Assembly (NCBI RefSeq): GCF_000725285.1
Contig: NZ_CP007161.1
Coordinates: 3,696,213-3,760,212, forward strand
Reading direction: 5' to 3'
Source: Virgibacillus sp. SK37
GTDB taxonomy: Bacteria; Bacillota; Bacilli; Bacillales; Amphibacillaceae
Length of the DNA: 64,000 bases
In this document: positions 35,778-44,869 of the stretch, piece by piece
How positions within the stretch are numbered: the stretch's first letter is position 1
Layout of the letters: the number at the start of each line of letters is the position of its first letter
The notes under the pieces: model-generated
What the model saw: the letters and a program-made list of their open reading frames with translations, nothing else
What the model was told of the DNA's origin: nothing
The model's database searches: none
Program-made: the position numbers and the translations under genes

Positions 35778-38723
35778 TCAAGACTTATAATGAACTTCTC
35801 CAAGTTCCATCAATTGCCTGGCGACTTGTTCAACCTGCTTATTAGGAACTAAGCTTGCTCTAAGTTGTTTTTTCAATTTCTTTCGCATTTCACGTTTTAC
35901 ATCTTCTTTTTCTATCCAATCTATCACTGCATTGTCTTGAATAATCTCCGTAATAATTTCAGTTAAATCTCTTAAACTTTCTTGTTCCATTTCAACTGGA
36001 ATTTGTTGTTCTAGTAACTGATAAAACGGTAACTGCTTGGCATCCTTTAGCCCAAACGACTGACTTTCTTGTTCCATGTCCATCATTTCTTCTCGCATAG
36101 CATGGTATTCTTCCAATAGTTCGTCAATTGTTAATTGACGTGCCTTTCGTTGTTCGATTAGTTGCTCTAATCGTTCTCTTAATGATGTGTATTTGACTGG
36201 ATTCTCATCTAGTTTGATTCGTATTTCATACTTAATGGCATGTTCCATTTCAGCTGCTTTTGCTTCTGGTGTTTTCAATTCATCTAGCTTCTCATCAAAT
36301 TTATTGGTTAGTATGTTTACTGGCTCAAAAAGAATCTCTGGTGTTGATGCATAAACATACTCCTCAATAAGTTCACGTACCTTTCCACCACAATCGGATA
36401 TATCCATCGTGCCATCATCGACATAGTAACGAGACTTTGCTAGTTTTCTAACTTTTCCTAGCCATTTCAAATCATCTACATAGGCTTTCGCTTTCGGACT
36501 AGGCATCACCATATCCATGCTTTCCGAAAACTTCTTAAAGGCTGTATCAAACTTATTACGAACATCTTCTGGTTCCAGCACCTTCAAACAAGCTTCAAGG
36601 TCACTCTTATTAATATAATCAAAGAATTGCATGACTCGGCGATGACGAGATTGTAATCGTGGTAATTCTTCATCTACATGATGCATGGCCCCTTTAATAT
36701 CTTCTTCATGGAAAATTCCCAATGCTTCTTCTAAAAATTGCGATACACCATAATAATCAACAATTAATCCGTGTGTCTTTTTATCATACGTTCGGTTCGT
36801 TCTAGCAATAGCTTGAAGCAAGTTATGTTCCTTTAAAGGTTTGTCTAAGTACATCACTTGTTCAATCGGTGCATCAAACCCTGTTAACAATTTATCGCAT
36901 ACAATTAAAAAGGCTAATGGGTCTTCATCTAATGGTTTCTTAAAGCGTTGGATAAGTTCTTTTTCCTCCGCTCGTGATATGCCATATTGTTTCATTTCCT
37001 CTGAATCGTTATGACCACTTGAAATGATAACTGCTGATTCATAATCACTGAGTTCATCCATTAATTTTTTATAAGCAACAGCTGCTTGACGAGATACGGA
37101 AACAATTTGGGCTTTAAATCCGTTTGGCTGAATATGTTGCTCATAATGCTCTATCATATCAAGGACAACGGTTTTAAGTCTTTTAGGTGATGCGGTTAAT
37201 GCTTCTTCTGTCACATATGTTTGTTTAATCCGTTCTTTATCTTCATCCGAATAATCACGAAAGAAACGGTCAAATAATGTATCAATCGTTTCCCCTTGGA
37301 CATGTAAATCCACCAATCTAGCTTCGTAAAAAATAGGAACGGTAGCTCCATCTTGTACCGCTTTTTCTATAGGGTACTTATCAATGTACGTCCCAAACGT
37401 TCGAACGGTACTTTTATCTTCTTTATCAATTGGTGTACCTGTAAATCCGATATAAGTTGCGTTTGGCAAACCAATGCGCATATTCATCGCTAGCGAACTA
37501 TACTGGGAACGGTGTGACTCATCAACTAACACAATGACATTATCTGAATCTGTTAGTAATGGATACTCTTCATCTTCTTCAGTTTGGAATTTCTGTACTA
37601 AGGTCATCACCGTAGAACCTGGACCTTGTTGTAATAACTTTTGGAGTTCTTCTACAGACTCCGCTTGTTTCGGGTTCGGGAATCCACACCGTTTAAAAGT
37701 TGCAGTTATTTGCGTATCTAAGTCTTGTCTATCCGTGACAACGACTATTACAGGGTTTTCTAGCTGTTTTAAACGTCGTAACTTCATTGATAAAAAGACC
37801 ATGGATAATGATTTACCTGACCCTTGTGTCGCCCAGACAACACCACCACGAGCTTGCGGGTGTTCACCGATTAGGATTCGTTCTACTGCCTTATTCACAG
37901 CCCTATACTGCTGGTAACGAGCCATTTTTTTGATTACTCGTCCATCTTCTGGTTCATAAACAATAAAGTTTAAAATGATATCGAAAAGTCTCTTTTTATC
38001 TAATAATCCTGTTGTTAAAATATCTTGAGCTGTTGCGTTCTCGCCTATGCCCTGAACAGATAAAGGATAAGGTTCTTTCCAAGCACTATAATGTTGTGCT
38101 TTAGCGCCAATCGTTCCCACTTTTGCACGGTCATTACTCGTAGCAATAACAAACTGATTATAATGAAAAAGTGCTTCGTTTTCTTGTTGGTAGCGACGTA
38201 ATTGCTTGACTCCATGTCCGATTTGTTCATCGGGTGGTAAAGCTGGGCTCTTACACTCGATTACGACTAATGGCAGTCCATTCACATAAAGCATGATATC
38301 TGGACGAATCGTTTCATTCGCATGGGTGTAACTGAATTGATTGGTAATAATAAAACCATTTTTCTCAATATTGTCAAAATCAATCAGCTTCACAGTCTGG
38401 TTTTTTCGTCCACTACCAACATCTTGTTGAACCGATAGTTGGTTGATTAATAATTCATGAAAATGTTGATTTGCTTCCATGAGGCTCGTCGCTTCCATAT
38501 GGGTAAGGCTACGAACGACTTTGTTTAAGTTATTTTCATTAATCCATGGATTCAAGCGCTGAATGGCTGCTTGAAGGCGACCTTTTAAGACAACTTCTGT
38601 TTGAGAAGTCCGTTCTTTATCTAGTTCCGTTCCATGAACATACGTGTAGCCAAGCTTCTGAAGTTGGTCAATCATTCGATTTTCCACTAACGTTTCTTCA
38701 TTCCAAGCTTGCGCTTCACTCAT
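35778..38723 (-). CDS. hsdR: Type I restriction enzyme, R (motor-nuclease) subunit
   Basis: The 981-residue HsdR has the N-terminal PD-(D/E)xK nuclease (D142, E156, K158 in RPDIML...IECKSP), a superfamily 2 helicase with Walker A GSGKS (301-305), DESH box (401-404) and SAT-like segment, and a helical C-terminus for docking to HsdM. It translocates and cuts unmethylated DNA at a distance from the site. The ATG overlaps the hsdS stop by 4 bp with GGAGG upstream. All active motifs look intact. Confidence 0.96.
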   Translation of the reverse strand: MSEAQAWNEETLVENRMIDQLQKLGYTYVHGTELDKERTSQTEVVLKGRLQAAIQRLNPWINENNLNKVVRSLTHMEATSLMEANQHFHELLINQLSVQQDVGSGRKNQTVKLIDFDNIEKNGFIITNQFSYTHANETIRPDIMLYVNGLPLVVIECKSPALPPDEQIGHGVKQLRRYQQENEALFHYNQFVIATSNDRAKVGTIGAKAQHYSAWKEPYPLSVQGIGENATAQDILTTGLLDKKRLFDIILNFIVYEPEDGRVIKKMARYQQYRAVNKAVERILIGEHPQARGGVVWATQGSGKSLSMVFLSMKLRRLKQLENPVIVVVTDRQDLDTQITATFKRCGFPNPKQAESVEELQKLLQQGPGSTVMTLVQKFQTEEDEEYPLLTDSDNVIVLVDESHRSQYSSLAMNMRIGLPNATYIGFTGTPIDKEDKSTVRTFGTYIDKYPIEKAVQDGATVPIFYEARLVDLHVQGETIDTLFDRFFRDYSDEDKERIKQTYVTEEALTASPKRLKTVVLDMIEHYEQHIQPNGFKAQIVSVSRQAAVAYKKLMDELSDYESAVIISSGHNDSEEMKQYGISRAEEKELIQRFKKPLDEDPLAFLIVCDKLLTGFDAPIEQVMYLDKPLKEHNLLQAIARTNRTYDKKTHGLIVDYYGVSQFLEEALGIFHEEDIKGAMHHVDEELPRLQSRHRRVMQFFDYINKSDLEACLKVLEPEDVRNKFDTAFKKFSESMDMVMPSPKAKAYVDDLKWLGKVRKLAKSRYYVDDGTMDISDCGGKVRELIEEYVYASTPEILFEPVNILTNKFDEKLDELKTPEAKAAEMEHAIKYEIRIKLDENPVKYTSLRERLEQLIEQRKARQLTIDELLEEYHAMREEMMDMEQESQSFGLKDAKQLPFYQLLEQQIPVEMEQESLRDLTEIITEIIQDNAVIDWIEKEDVKREMRKKLKKQLRASLVPNKQVEQVARQLMELGEVHYKS

Positions 38724-39997
38724 GACGGAACCTCCTCATCTTCATTAATTTGGACACGGACTTTACCTGTTAGAAGTTGTTGCATAAGGCCTTGTTTAAT
38801 TTTATATAACTCACTTAATTTCTCTTCATCATAATTTATTCTTGTCTCTACGGATTCTATAATATCTACTATTTTATTCTGTTCCTCTAAGGTAGGGACA
38901 ACTATTAAAAATGCGTCCAAATCAGTTCTGTTAACTTTTGGAATTCCTGTTCTACCTGACACTGATGTTGTATAAGAAATAAATCTACTACTCATTAATA
39001 AATATTTTAAGAAGCTAGGTAATAATCTTTTATCGGTTTCAATTGGATATATGTCCGCACTACACAGACCCTTAAACTTTGGAAAGGCAACTTTACCAAA
39101 GTGAGGGTTTATCTTACCATAAAGAATATGGTTTTCATCAAATAAATATTTGCCACTGATTTGACCTTCTTCTTTTGCTGATTTACATGCTAACAACCTA
39201 CCTGTAAACTTTTCTATATTTGCATTTCCGATATGAAGCATTTCAGAATATGGTGATTTTTTAGGGTCTACTTGCCCATTTACAATTCTACAAATGTCTT
39301 TAAACTTAACAACTTCCCATTCTTCTGGAACATCCCCTATAAGTGTTTGCTTATAATTCTGATGCCCAATCCCCTTTGTCAACAACTGTTGCATTAATCC
39401 TTTTTTAACCGTCTCTGTTTGTTCGATGATTTGTTCTGATTTTTCGATTGCTTCATCTACGGAGGTGAGGATTGCTGCGATTTTTTGTTGTTCACTCAAA
39501 GTGGGAAGGTAACAAATAATTGACTTAAAATCAGTCTTATTAAATTTTGGTTGAGCAGTTGTACTTGTTATAGACAATAATTTTTTTTGACCTAAAGGGC
39601 TCTTTAATAATTGATATATAAACTCATTATGATGATTAGTTTTAACTAATATTGAGTTAGGTCCTAATGTCATAGGTTGTTTTAAATCAGGAACTTTAAA
39701 GACGGTACCTATTGCTCCGACATTCGAAATAATAATATCATTTGGCTCTAATTTAGACTTTTTCAGAAAATTATAAGCATGTTCGTCAACGTAAATAAAA
39801 TCTTTTTTAAAATTACTTGTGTAGTCTTTCACTCGTATTACTACAGCATAATCCTTCTCATTTTTATAAGTTACATTTTCTTTCAAAGTTGCAAAGCTAC
39901 CATTTGCTACATAATCGGTTATTGTTGAAAACACTTCATTATATGAATATCTTTTCCAATCAATTGGGTATTCTTCAAAAACGTCTCTATTCATCAT
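38720..39997 (-). CDS. hsdS: Type I restriction-modification specificity subunit S
   Basis: The 425-residue protein has the usual tandem design: two variable target-recognition domains (about 10-150 and 215-360), each followed by a conserved coiled-coil (LPTLSEQQKIAAILTSVDEA and VPTLEEQNKIVDIIESVETR, each ending KKGLMQQLL/KQGLMQQLL). It sets the bipartite recognition sequence, which cannot be read from the protein. AAGGAG lies 7 nt before ATG 39997; the gene overlaps hsdM by 11 bp. No second hsdS or inversion system is present, so specificity switching is not expected. Confidence 0.95.
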   Translation of the reverse strand: MMNRDVFEEYPIDWKRYSYNEVFSTITDYVANGSFATLKENVTYKNEKDYAVVIRVKDYTSNFKKDFIYVDEHAYNFLKKSKLEPNDIIISNVGAIGTVFKVPDLKQPMTLGPNSILVKTNHHNEFIYQLLKSPLGQKKLLSITSTTAQPKFNKTDFKSIICYLPTLSEQQKIAAILTSVDEAIEKSEQIIEQTETVKKGLMQQLLTKGIGHQNYKQTLIGDVPEEWEVVKFKDICRIVNGQVDPKKSPYSEMLHIGNANIEKFTGRLLACKSAKEEGQISGKYLFDENHILYGKINPHFGKVAFPKFKGLCSADIYPIETDKRLLPSFLKYLLMSSRFISYTTSVSGRTGIPKVNRTDLDAFLIVVPTLEEQNKIVDIIESVETRINYDEEKLSELYKIKQGLMQQLLTGKVRVQINEDEEVPS

Positions 39998-41471
39998 ACC
40001 CCAGCTCCTTTAAATACCCATACATTTTCTCTTCAATCTCCTTACGTTCTTGCTCTATTTTTTTCAAATCTGTTAATGCTGCTTTAACGTCAATATCTTC
40101 TTCCTCTTCTGTTGTATCGATGTAGCGAGCAATGTTTAAGTTATAATCATTTTCTTCAATTTCTTCTAGACCAACTACTCTACAATATTTATTCTGGTCT
40201 TCCCAAGCATCATAAGCCTGAACTATTTTCTCGATGTCATCACTACGAAGTACGTTCTGATTCTTGCCTTCTTGATGGTCTTTTGAACCATCTAGTATAA
40301 AGATTTTCCCTTTATGTTCTTCCGCTTTCTTTCGATTCAAGATTAGGATACAAGCTGGAATACCTGTTCCATAGAAAAGATTTGATGGCAATCCGATAAT
40401 ACCTTCAACTAAGTCTTCTTTTAACAGACCTTCACGGATTTTCCCTTCTGCACCACCACGGAATAATACGCCATGTGGCATAACCACTCCAGCTCTACCT
40501 TCATGGTTTAGTGTCGATACCATGTGTTGAACAAATCCATAGTCGCCAGCATTCTTAGGTGGGATACCAAAACGGAACCGTCCATATTCGTCGGCTTCTG
40601 CTTCCTCTCTACCCCAATTTTTCAATGAAAAAGGTGGATTTGCAATGACACGGTCATATAAAAGAAGTTCTTTATCATCACCTAATAGCTTAGGGTCACG
40701 AATCGTATCCCCACGCTCAATTCGGTGGTCACTTAAACCATGTAAGAGTAGATTCATTTTACAAATTGCCCAGGTATTTAAATTTCGCTCCTGACCATGC
40801 AATGTTAAATTTCGTGGGTCGCCACCTTGTGATTTAATGTAATCAACTGATTGAACAAGCATACCACCTGAACCAACCGTCGGGTCGCATACCCGCATCC
40901 CTTCTTCAGGTTTAATCAAGTTAACAATAAGTTCTACGACTTTTGTAGGTGTATAGAATTCGCCACCTTTTTTTCCAGCATCATCGGCAAATTGTTTAAT
41001 TAAATATTCATAAGCACGACCTAACATGTCTGGTTCCGATAGATTCCCATTACTTAAATCAATAGATGAGAAATGTTGAACAAGCTGCATTAATAACTTA
41101 TCAGGTAATTTATCTTTGTCATTAAAATCAATATTAGCTAAGACACCATCCAATGATGGATTTTCTTCTTCTAGTGCTTCAAAAGCTTTGTTAATGGTAT
41201 TACCGATATCTTGCGTTTGAATTTGAATATGTGTCCAACGAGCCCGTTCTGGAACAAAGAATTGGTGTTCATCACGGTCATACCAACCATAATCATCATT
41301 TTCTTCTCGTTCTATTTCTTTCGCAGTTTCGATAAAAACATCACTTAATCGTTTTAAAAACAATAAACCAAATATGTAATTTTTATAATCAGATGAATCA
41401 ATACTTCCTCTTAAGATATTTGCTGATTCCCATAAATGTGATTCTAATTGTTGTAACGTCAACTTAGACAT
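39987..41471 (-). CDS. hsdM: Type I restriction-modification methyltransferase subunit M
   Basis: The 494-residue HsdM has an N-terminal helical domain, SAM-binding motif I (VCDPTVGSGGML, about 194-205) and catalytic motif IV NPPF (278-281), so it should methylate adenine N6. It is the first gene of hsdM-hsdS-hsdR, transcribed leftward with overlapping junctions. Start ATG 41471 is preceded by a GGGG-rich RBS. A long inverted repeat lies in its promoter region and may serve a controlling repressor. Confidence 0.97.
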   Translation of the reverse strand: MSKLTLQQLESHLWESANILRGSIDSSDYKNYIFGLLFLKRLSDVFIETAKEIEREENDDYGWYDRDEHQFFVPERARWTHIQIQTQDIGNTINKAFEALEEENPSLDGVLANIDFNDKDKLPDKLLMQLVQHFSSIDLSNGNLSEPDMLGRAYEYLIKQFADDAGKKGGEFYTPTKVVELIVNLIKPEEGMRVCDPTVGSGGMLVQSVDYIKSQGGDPRNLTLHGQERNLNTWAICKMNLLLHGLSDHRIERGDTIRDPKLLGDDKELLLYDRVIANPPFSLKNWGREEAEADEYGRFRFGIPPKNAGDYGFVQHMVSTLNHEGRAGVVMPHGVLFRGGAEGKIREGLLKEDLVEGIIGLPSNLFYGTGIPACILILNRKKAEEHKGKIFILDGSKDHQEGKNQNVLRSDDIEKIVQAYDAWEDQNKYCRVVGLEEIEENDYNLNIARYIDTTEEEEDIDVKAALTDLKKIEQERKEIEEKMYGYLKELGYDE

Positions 41472-41517
41472 TGCTTTACCCCCATATATTTCTATTTACC
41501 TATATTACAAATATATC

Positions 41518-41554
41518 AAATTTAGGTCGAAATAGATAGAATCGAGCCTAAATT
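41518..41554. promoter_or_regulatory. Palindrome between hsdM and the rightward module
   Basis: AATTTAGG-CGA (41519-41529) and TCG-CCTAAATT (41543-41554) form an inverted repeat centred between a leftward TTGATA (41520-41515) and a rightward TTGACA (41553-41558), both candidate -35 boxes. It could be a shared operator for the divergent units. No protein is assigned. Confidence 0.5.
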
Positions 41555-41651
41555 GACAGATAATTCCCCTATAAGAATAAAAATTATGCAAAAAATCCAA
41601 CCCCCAGTTATGTATTGATGATTTTCAAATGAAATTGTTTGTTGCCCACCG

Positions 41652-41673
41652 CCTCTTTGATAGAGGTTTTTTT
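41652..41673 (+). terminator. Attenuator-like terminator in the leader of the rightward module
   Basis: CCTCT (41652-41656)/AGAGG (41662-41666) with a 5-nt loop and seven T, only 25 nt before the start codon at 41699, where it would stop leader transcripts. Confidence 0.65.
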
Positions 41674-41698
41674 ATTTGAATTGAAAGGAGGTGAGAAT

Positions 41699-41971
41699 AT
41701 GTTAAGTCAGAATAAAAGGACCATCGCCAATGTCATTCAGTCTAAAGGTAATTGGACTGGCTTCTTAATAACAAGCATGGTCAACTCAACACACTGTAAT
41801 GGACTATGTTGTTGTGGAAGGAGAGTGACGATTACAAGTTTAGAGGAACTGGAAGAAGTGGTTAAAAAGTATGCAACTGACAAGAACTGCAATGGAATGA
41901 GAAACCAAGTGCATTTTTATCAATTACAAAACAATCGTTTAGTCAATGAAAGGAGGGGCAAGAGTGTCTAG
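41699..41971 (+). CDS. Hypothetical protein, 90 residues, cysteine cluster
   Basis: ATG 41699 follows an excellent AAAGGAGGTGA. The protein holds HCNGLCCCGRR around residue 33-43 and a second CNG motif near 63, suggesting a small metal-binding protein. I do not recognise it. Its 3' end overlaps the next gene by 8 bp, so it belongs to the same operon as the recombination-like protein. Confidence 0.65.
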   Translation: MLSQNKRTIANVIQSKGNWTGFLITSMVNSTHCNGLCCCGRRVTITSLEELEEVVKKYATDKNCNGMRNQVHFYQLQNNRLVNERRGKSV

Positions 41972-42677
41972 AAATCAAAACAATATTGTCACGTTAACCC
42001 AACACGAACAGCCATTTGAATTAGGTATTACTGACTCGTTACCAGATGCCAGAAGAACAGGTAAATACCTAGGAAAATTCATTGTAGAACAAATGGTAGA
42101 AGGAATTGATTATGGTAAGGTCACAGGTTACTCCAAGCCATCCTTACTAAAACCTGGAGCAGAAAAGATATGCCAGCATTTAAAGCTCACGATTCAATAT
42201 GAAGTAAATCATCGTTTTGAAGAATGGGAACAAGGAATCTTTCATTATGAAGTGCGTGTAACTTTAACACCTATTAATTGCACACAACTAATTGCTGAAG
42301 GCATCGGCTCATCAAATACAAAAGAAGAACAATACAACGAACAAAGTCCGTACACAATCGTTAATACCGTTCTTAAGATGGCAAAGAAACGTGCTTTAGT
42401 TGATGCTGTATTAAACGTCTCTGCTACAAGTGGTATCTTTACCCAGGACATTGAAGATATGCCTAAAGCAGCAGAACTTAAAGGAGGTGATGGAACTATT
42501 ACGAAACGCCAATTAAAGAAGATTCATGAACTAGTAAAAGGACAAGGGATGAATCCAGACACAGCAAGAGAAATGATGAGGCTAATGTTTGGAGTGGACC
42601 ACAGCACAAAACTATCAAAGACACAGGCATCAACTTTCATTCAAGACCTTTTGTTGTTAAGTGAATCAAGGAGGTGA
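41964..42677 (+). CDS. Putative phage-type recombination/ssDNA-binding protein
   Basis: The 237-residue protein contains YGKVTGYSKPSLLKPGAEKIC, similar to a domain found in phage and mobile-element proteins linked to ssDNA annealing and replication. A serine/threonine-rich linker leads to a helical C-terminal domain (ITKRQLKKIHELVKGQGM) resembling DNA-processing accessory domains. The GTG 41964 start has AAAGGAGG upstream; the ATG 41946 of the longer frame overlaps the RBS. RadC and regulators follow. Function is inferred from resemblance and context only. Confidence 0.55.
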   Translation: MSRNQNNIVTLTQHEQPFELGITDSLPDARRTGKYLGKFIVEQMVEGIDYGKVTGYSKPSLLKPGAEKICQHLKLTIQYEVNHRFEEWEQGIFHYEVRVTLTPINCTQLIAEGIGSSNTKEEQYNEQSPYTIVNTVLKMAKKRALVDAVLNVSATSGIFTQDIEDMPKAAELKGGDGTITKRQLKKIHELVKGQGMNPDTAREMMRLMFGVDHSTKLSKTQASTFIQDLLLLSESRR

Positions 42678-42710
42678 AGAACAAAGTGAATAAGGAAATG
42701 TACTACTGAC

Positions 42711-42746
42711 TAACTCATTGGAACTAACATCTAATGGGTTATTTTT
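42711..42746 (+). terminator. Terminator after the recombination-like gene
   Basis: TAACTCATT (42711-42719) pairs with AATGGGTTA (42733-42741), then five T. A 7-codon GTG frame (42686) with a good AGGAGGTGA lies just before it and is likely a relic. Confidence 0.8.
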
Positions 42747-42872
42747 ATGCACAAAAAAAGAGCTCGCAAAGAGCCCTAAACACTAATTTAATCTTACCAA
42801 ATAAATTCAATGATGCAAGAAGGAGAGGCTGAGATGGTCTCTCCTTTTTCTATTTCAAGGAGGAAACTAAAA

Positions 42873-43481
42873 ATGAAGAATTTTATTGATAAAACTACTT
42901 TCCAATCATTATTGACGACAACATTACGTGAAAAGGATGACAGCTACATCGTATCTGAGTTGTTTAACCGCTATCCTTCTATCCAAGAACTGCTTGACGT
43001 TACAGAGGAGGAACTGGTGGCTATTAAAGGTATCGGTAACGTCAAAGCTCAACAAATTGTATCTGCTCTAAGATTAGCTAGATTAAATCCAGTTTGTGCA
43101 GAAGAACGTTTTACCATTAGAAGTCCTGAAGATGCGTATGAATATTTATCAGACATGCAGTATTTGCAACGTGAAGAATTTGTTGTTCTTGGACTAAATA
43201 CGAAGAATGAGATTATGTTTAAGAAAACAGTTTTTACTGGGTCACTGAATTCTAGCATTGTTCATCCAAGAGAAACGTTTAAGGAATTAATCAGAAGAAG
43301 CTGTGCATCAGCTATTGTAGCGCATAATCATCCATCTGGCTCGCCTACACTTAGTCAAGAAGATGTTCAAGTAACAAAAAGACTATCTGAAGCTGGCAAG
43401 GTGTTAGGCGTGGAATTACTGGACCATGTCGTTATTGGTGCAGGCTCTTATGTAAGCTTGAAAGAAAAAGGATACCTTTAA
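42873..43481 (+). CDS. radC: RadC/JAB-domain protein
   Basis: The 202-residue protein has a helix-hairpin-helix (LVAIKGIGNVKAQQIVSAL, about 49-67) and a JAB metallopeptidase-like domain with H151, H153 and D164 (AHNHPSGSPTLSQEDV). RadC paralogues are common on mobile elements, where they accompany recombination genes; their biochemical role is unsettled. The start is ATG 42873 with AGGAGG upstream, giving the normal RadC N-terminus; the longer frame from 42810 has no RBS at the right spacing. Confidence 0.88.
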   Translation: MKNFIDKTTFQSLLTTTLREKDDSYIVSELFNRYPSIQELLDVTEEELVAIKGIGNVKAQQIVSALRLARLNPVCAEERFTIRSPEDAYEYLSDMQYLQREEFVVLGLNTKNEIMFKKTVFTGSLNSSIVHPRETFKELIRRSCASAIVAHNHPSGSPTLSQEDVQVTKRLSEAGKVLGVELLDHVVIGAGSYVSLKEKGYL

Positions 43482-43533
43482 GAGCTATAGCTTATATGCC
43501 ATCTAATAAATAATAGAAGGAGGGATATGCCAT

Positions 43534-43692
43534 ATGAGTATTGGAGCGATAATCGTCGGCATCATTATTTGCTTTGCTGTATTTTACGATTCAGATAAAG
43601 AATCAACTAGTCATTTTGCTGTTGGATGCCTGCTTGTTCTATTATTAGTGTTTATACTAGCAGTATCGTTCATAACATCTATAAGCTATTAA
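43534..43692 (+). CDS. Small membrane protein, 52 residues
   Basis: ATG 43534 has AAGGAGG 10 nt upstream. The product has two hydrophobic segments (about 3-18 and 30-48) joined by the charged loop YDSDKESTSH. It resembles small membrane proteins of unknown role often found on mobile elements, such as holin-like or superinfection-exclusion peptides, but no family is recognised. Confidence 0.6.
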   Translation: MSIGAIIVGIIICFAVFYDSDKESTSHFAVGCLLVLLLVFILAVSFITSISY

Positions 43693-43713
43693 TATAGCAA
43701 CTCATTCAACAAC

Positions 43714-43740
43714 AGGGGCAGCTAAATAAGTTGCCCCCAT
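43714..43740 (+). terminator. Hairpin after the small membrane protein
   Basis: GGGGCA-CT pairs with AG-TGCCCC (43715-43737) with a 5-nt loop; a weak T-rich tail follows. Confidence 0.6.
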
Positions 43741-43932
43741 TAATAATCTATGAAAAATAACATTGCTTACACCTACATCGAATAAATTAATTCAAAATAG
43801 TCGCAGAACCCTAACTGGTATGGAATTAGATTTAGCCATCAGTTTATTCGTATATCATATAGTTTATGCTTTCGCCTGAGCGTTTACCCATATAATAATG
43901 TAGGCAATGTATAAACCATAGTCGAATAGCTA

Positions 43933-44316
43933 TTATTCTTCTATTCCCAGAAACAACTTGACCTTATCTAAAGTTGCTTTTCTAAAGTTTGTGTGCCCTT
44001 TTTCCAATCTAGATATTGTATCTACACTAATTCCAATTTTCTCAGAAACATACTTTTGAGACATACCGAGTGCTTTCCTTTCATCATGTAAGTGCATTCC
44101 CAATACTCTATTTTGATGCTCAGGGTTCTCTTGTAATGCACGAAACGCTTCCATCTCTTCTTCTGTTATATCGTCTGCTTCATCTACCCAACATTGCTCA
44201 CTTGTTGAATTTAAATTATGTTCATATTCCATATATAAGTATTTATCAACATTGATATCACGATTTGACGTCAAGATATCATTTTGTCTGTTACTCTCAT
44301 AATTATAATTATCCAT
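43933..44316 (-). CDS. XRE-family regulator with C-terminal HTH
   Basis: The 127-residue protein has an acidic N-terminal part (about 1-65) and a C-terminal Cro/C1-type HTH (about 72-124: LHDERKALGMSQKYVSEKIGISVDTISRLEKG). GGAG lies about 11 nt before the ATG. Transcribed leftward, opposite to the radC unit, and placed like a phage-type repressor or an orphan antitoxin. No toxin partner is next to it. Confidence 0.75.
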   Translation of the reverse strand: MDNYNYESNRQNDILTSNRDINVDKYLYMEYEHNLNSTSEQCWVDEADDITEEEMEAFRALQENPEHQNRVLGMHLHDERKALGMSQKYVSEKIGISVDTISRLEKGHTNFRKATLDKVKLFLGIEE

Positions 44317-44719
44317 AATACAAGATTCTCCTTTTCAAGTTCTCATGCCATTCGTCAGCAATACTGACTACTTAGTAATTACTGAAAAATCATTTAATTG
44401 GAAGGGAGATTCCCCCTCGTGTCCATTCGAAAGAGTTTTCCCCGCATCCACACTTTCCCCTAAGCAAATACAAAGACTTATTTATTATTACTAGGTGTTA
44501 CTTTTGGAACCGTCCACAATCAGCAACTTTATCTACGCCAATTAATAATAACAAGTTGTTGTGCACATTCTATATACTCTTAATTGGTGTGACACCACAA
44601 TCACTTAGTAGTATTTATTGCTCACTAGAGTAACCAGTTCACTAAGGTTTCATCAGCTGCATCTAATTGTGAGTAGTACTATTAATGCTACCTCTACTTA
44701 TTAATAGTTACAGTAGTCA
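44317..44719. other. Gene-free stretch rich in ACT/AGT motifs
   Basis: A 403-bp AT-rich non-coding block with TTAGTAATTACT (palindrome, about 44371-44382), repeated AGTAGT/ACTACT/TCACTA words and GGTGTGACACC (about 44586-44596). No ORF with an RBS. It may be a replication, transfer or control region of the element; that is a guess. Confidence 0.35.
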
Positions 44720-44869
44720 CTAATTGGTTGCAGTTTTATTATACTTTTTTCTTAAATAGGCTAACCCTCTACTGACACCTGCTTTGACAGTACCTTCAGA
44801 TACTTCATATTCATGGGCTATCATTTTGTAGGTCTTTCTTTCTCTGTAACTACCATCCATATATAGCAT
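44720..44869 (-). pseudogene. Sigma-like C-terminal HTH frame (downstream part of a broken gene)
   Basis: From ATG 44869 the frame reads MLYMDGSYRERKTYKMIAHE, then VSEGTVKAGVSRGLAYLRKKY, a sigma-factor region-4-like helix-turn-helix, ending at TAG 44720. It overlaps the stop of the preceding gene in another frame and has no RBS of its own nearby. Protein continuity indicates that it was the C-terminus of that gene. Confidence 0.55.

Noticed and set aside
42686-42709. Seven-codon ORF with a perfect RBS as a leader peptide
   Set aside because: It sits before a terminator but after the gene it would control, with the next gene more than 150 bp away; probably a relic.
41946-43692. Complete prophage
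   Set aside because: Recombination-like and RadC genes are present, but no capsid, terminase, portal, tail or lysis genes.
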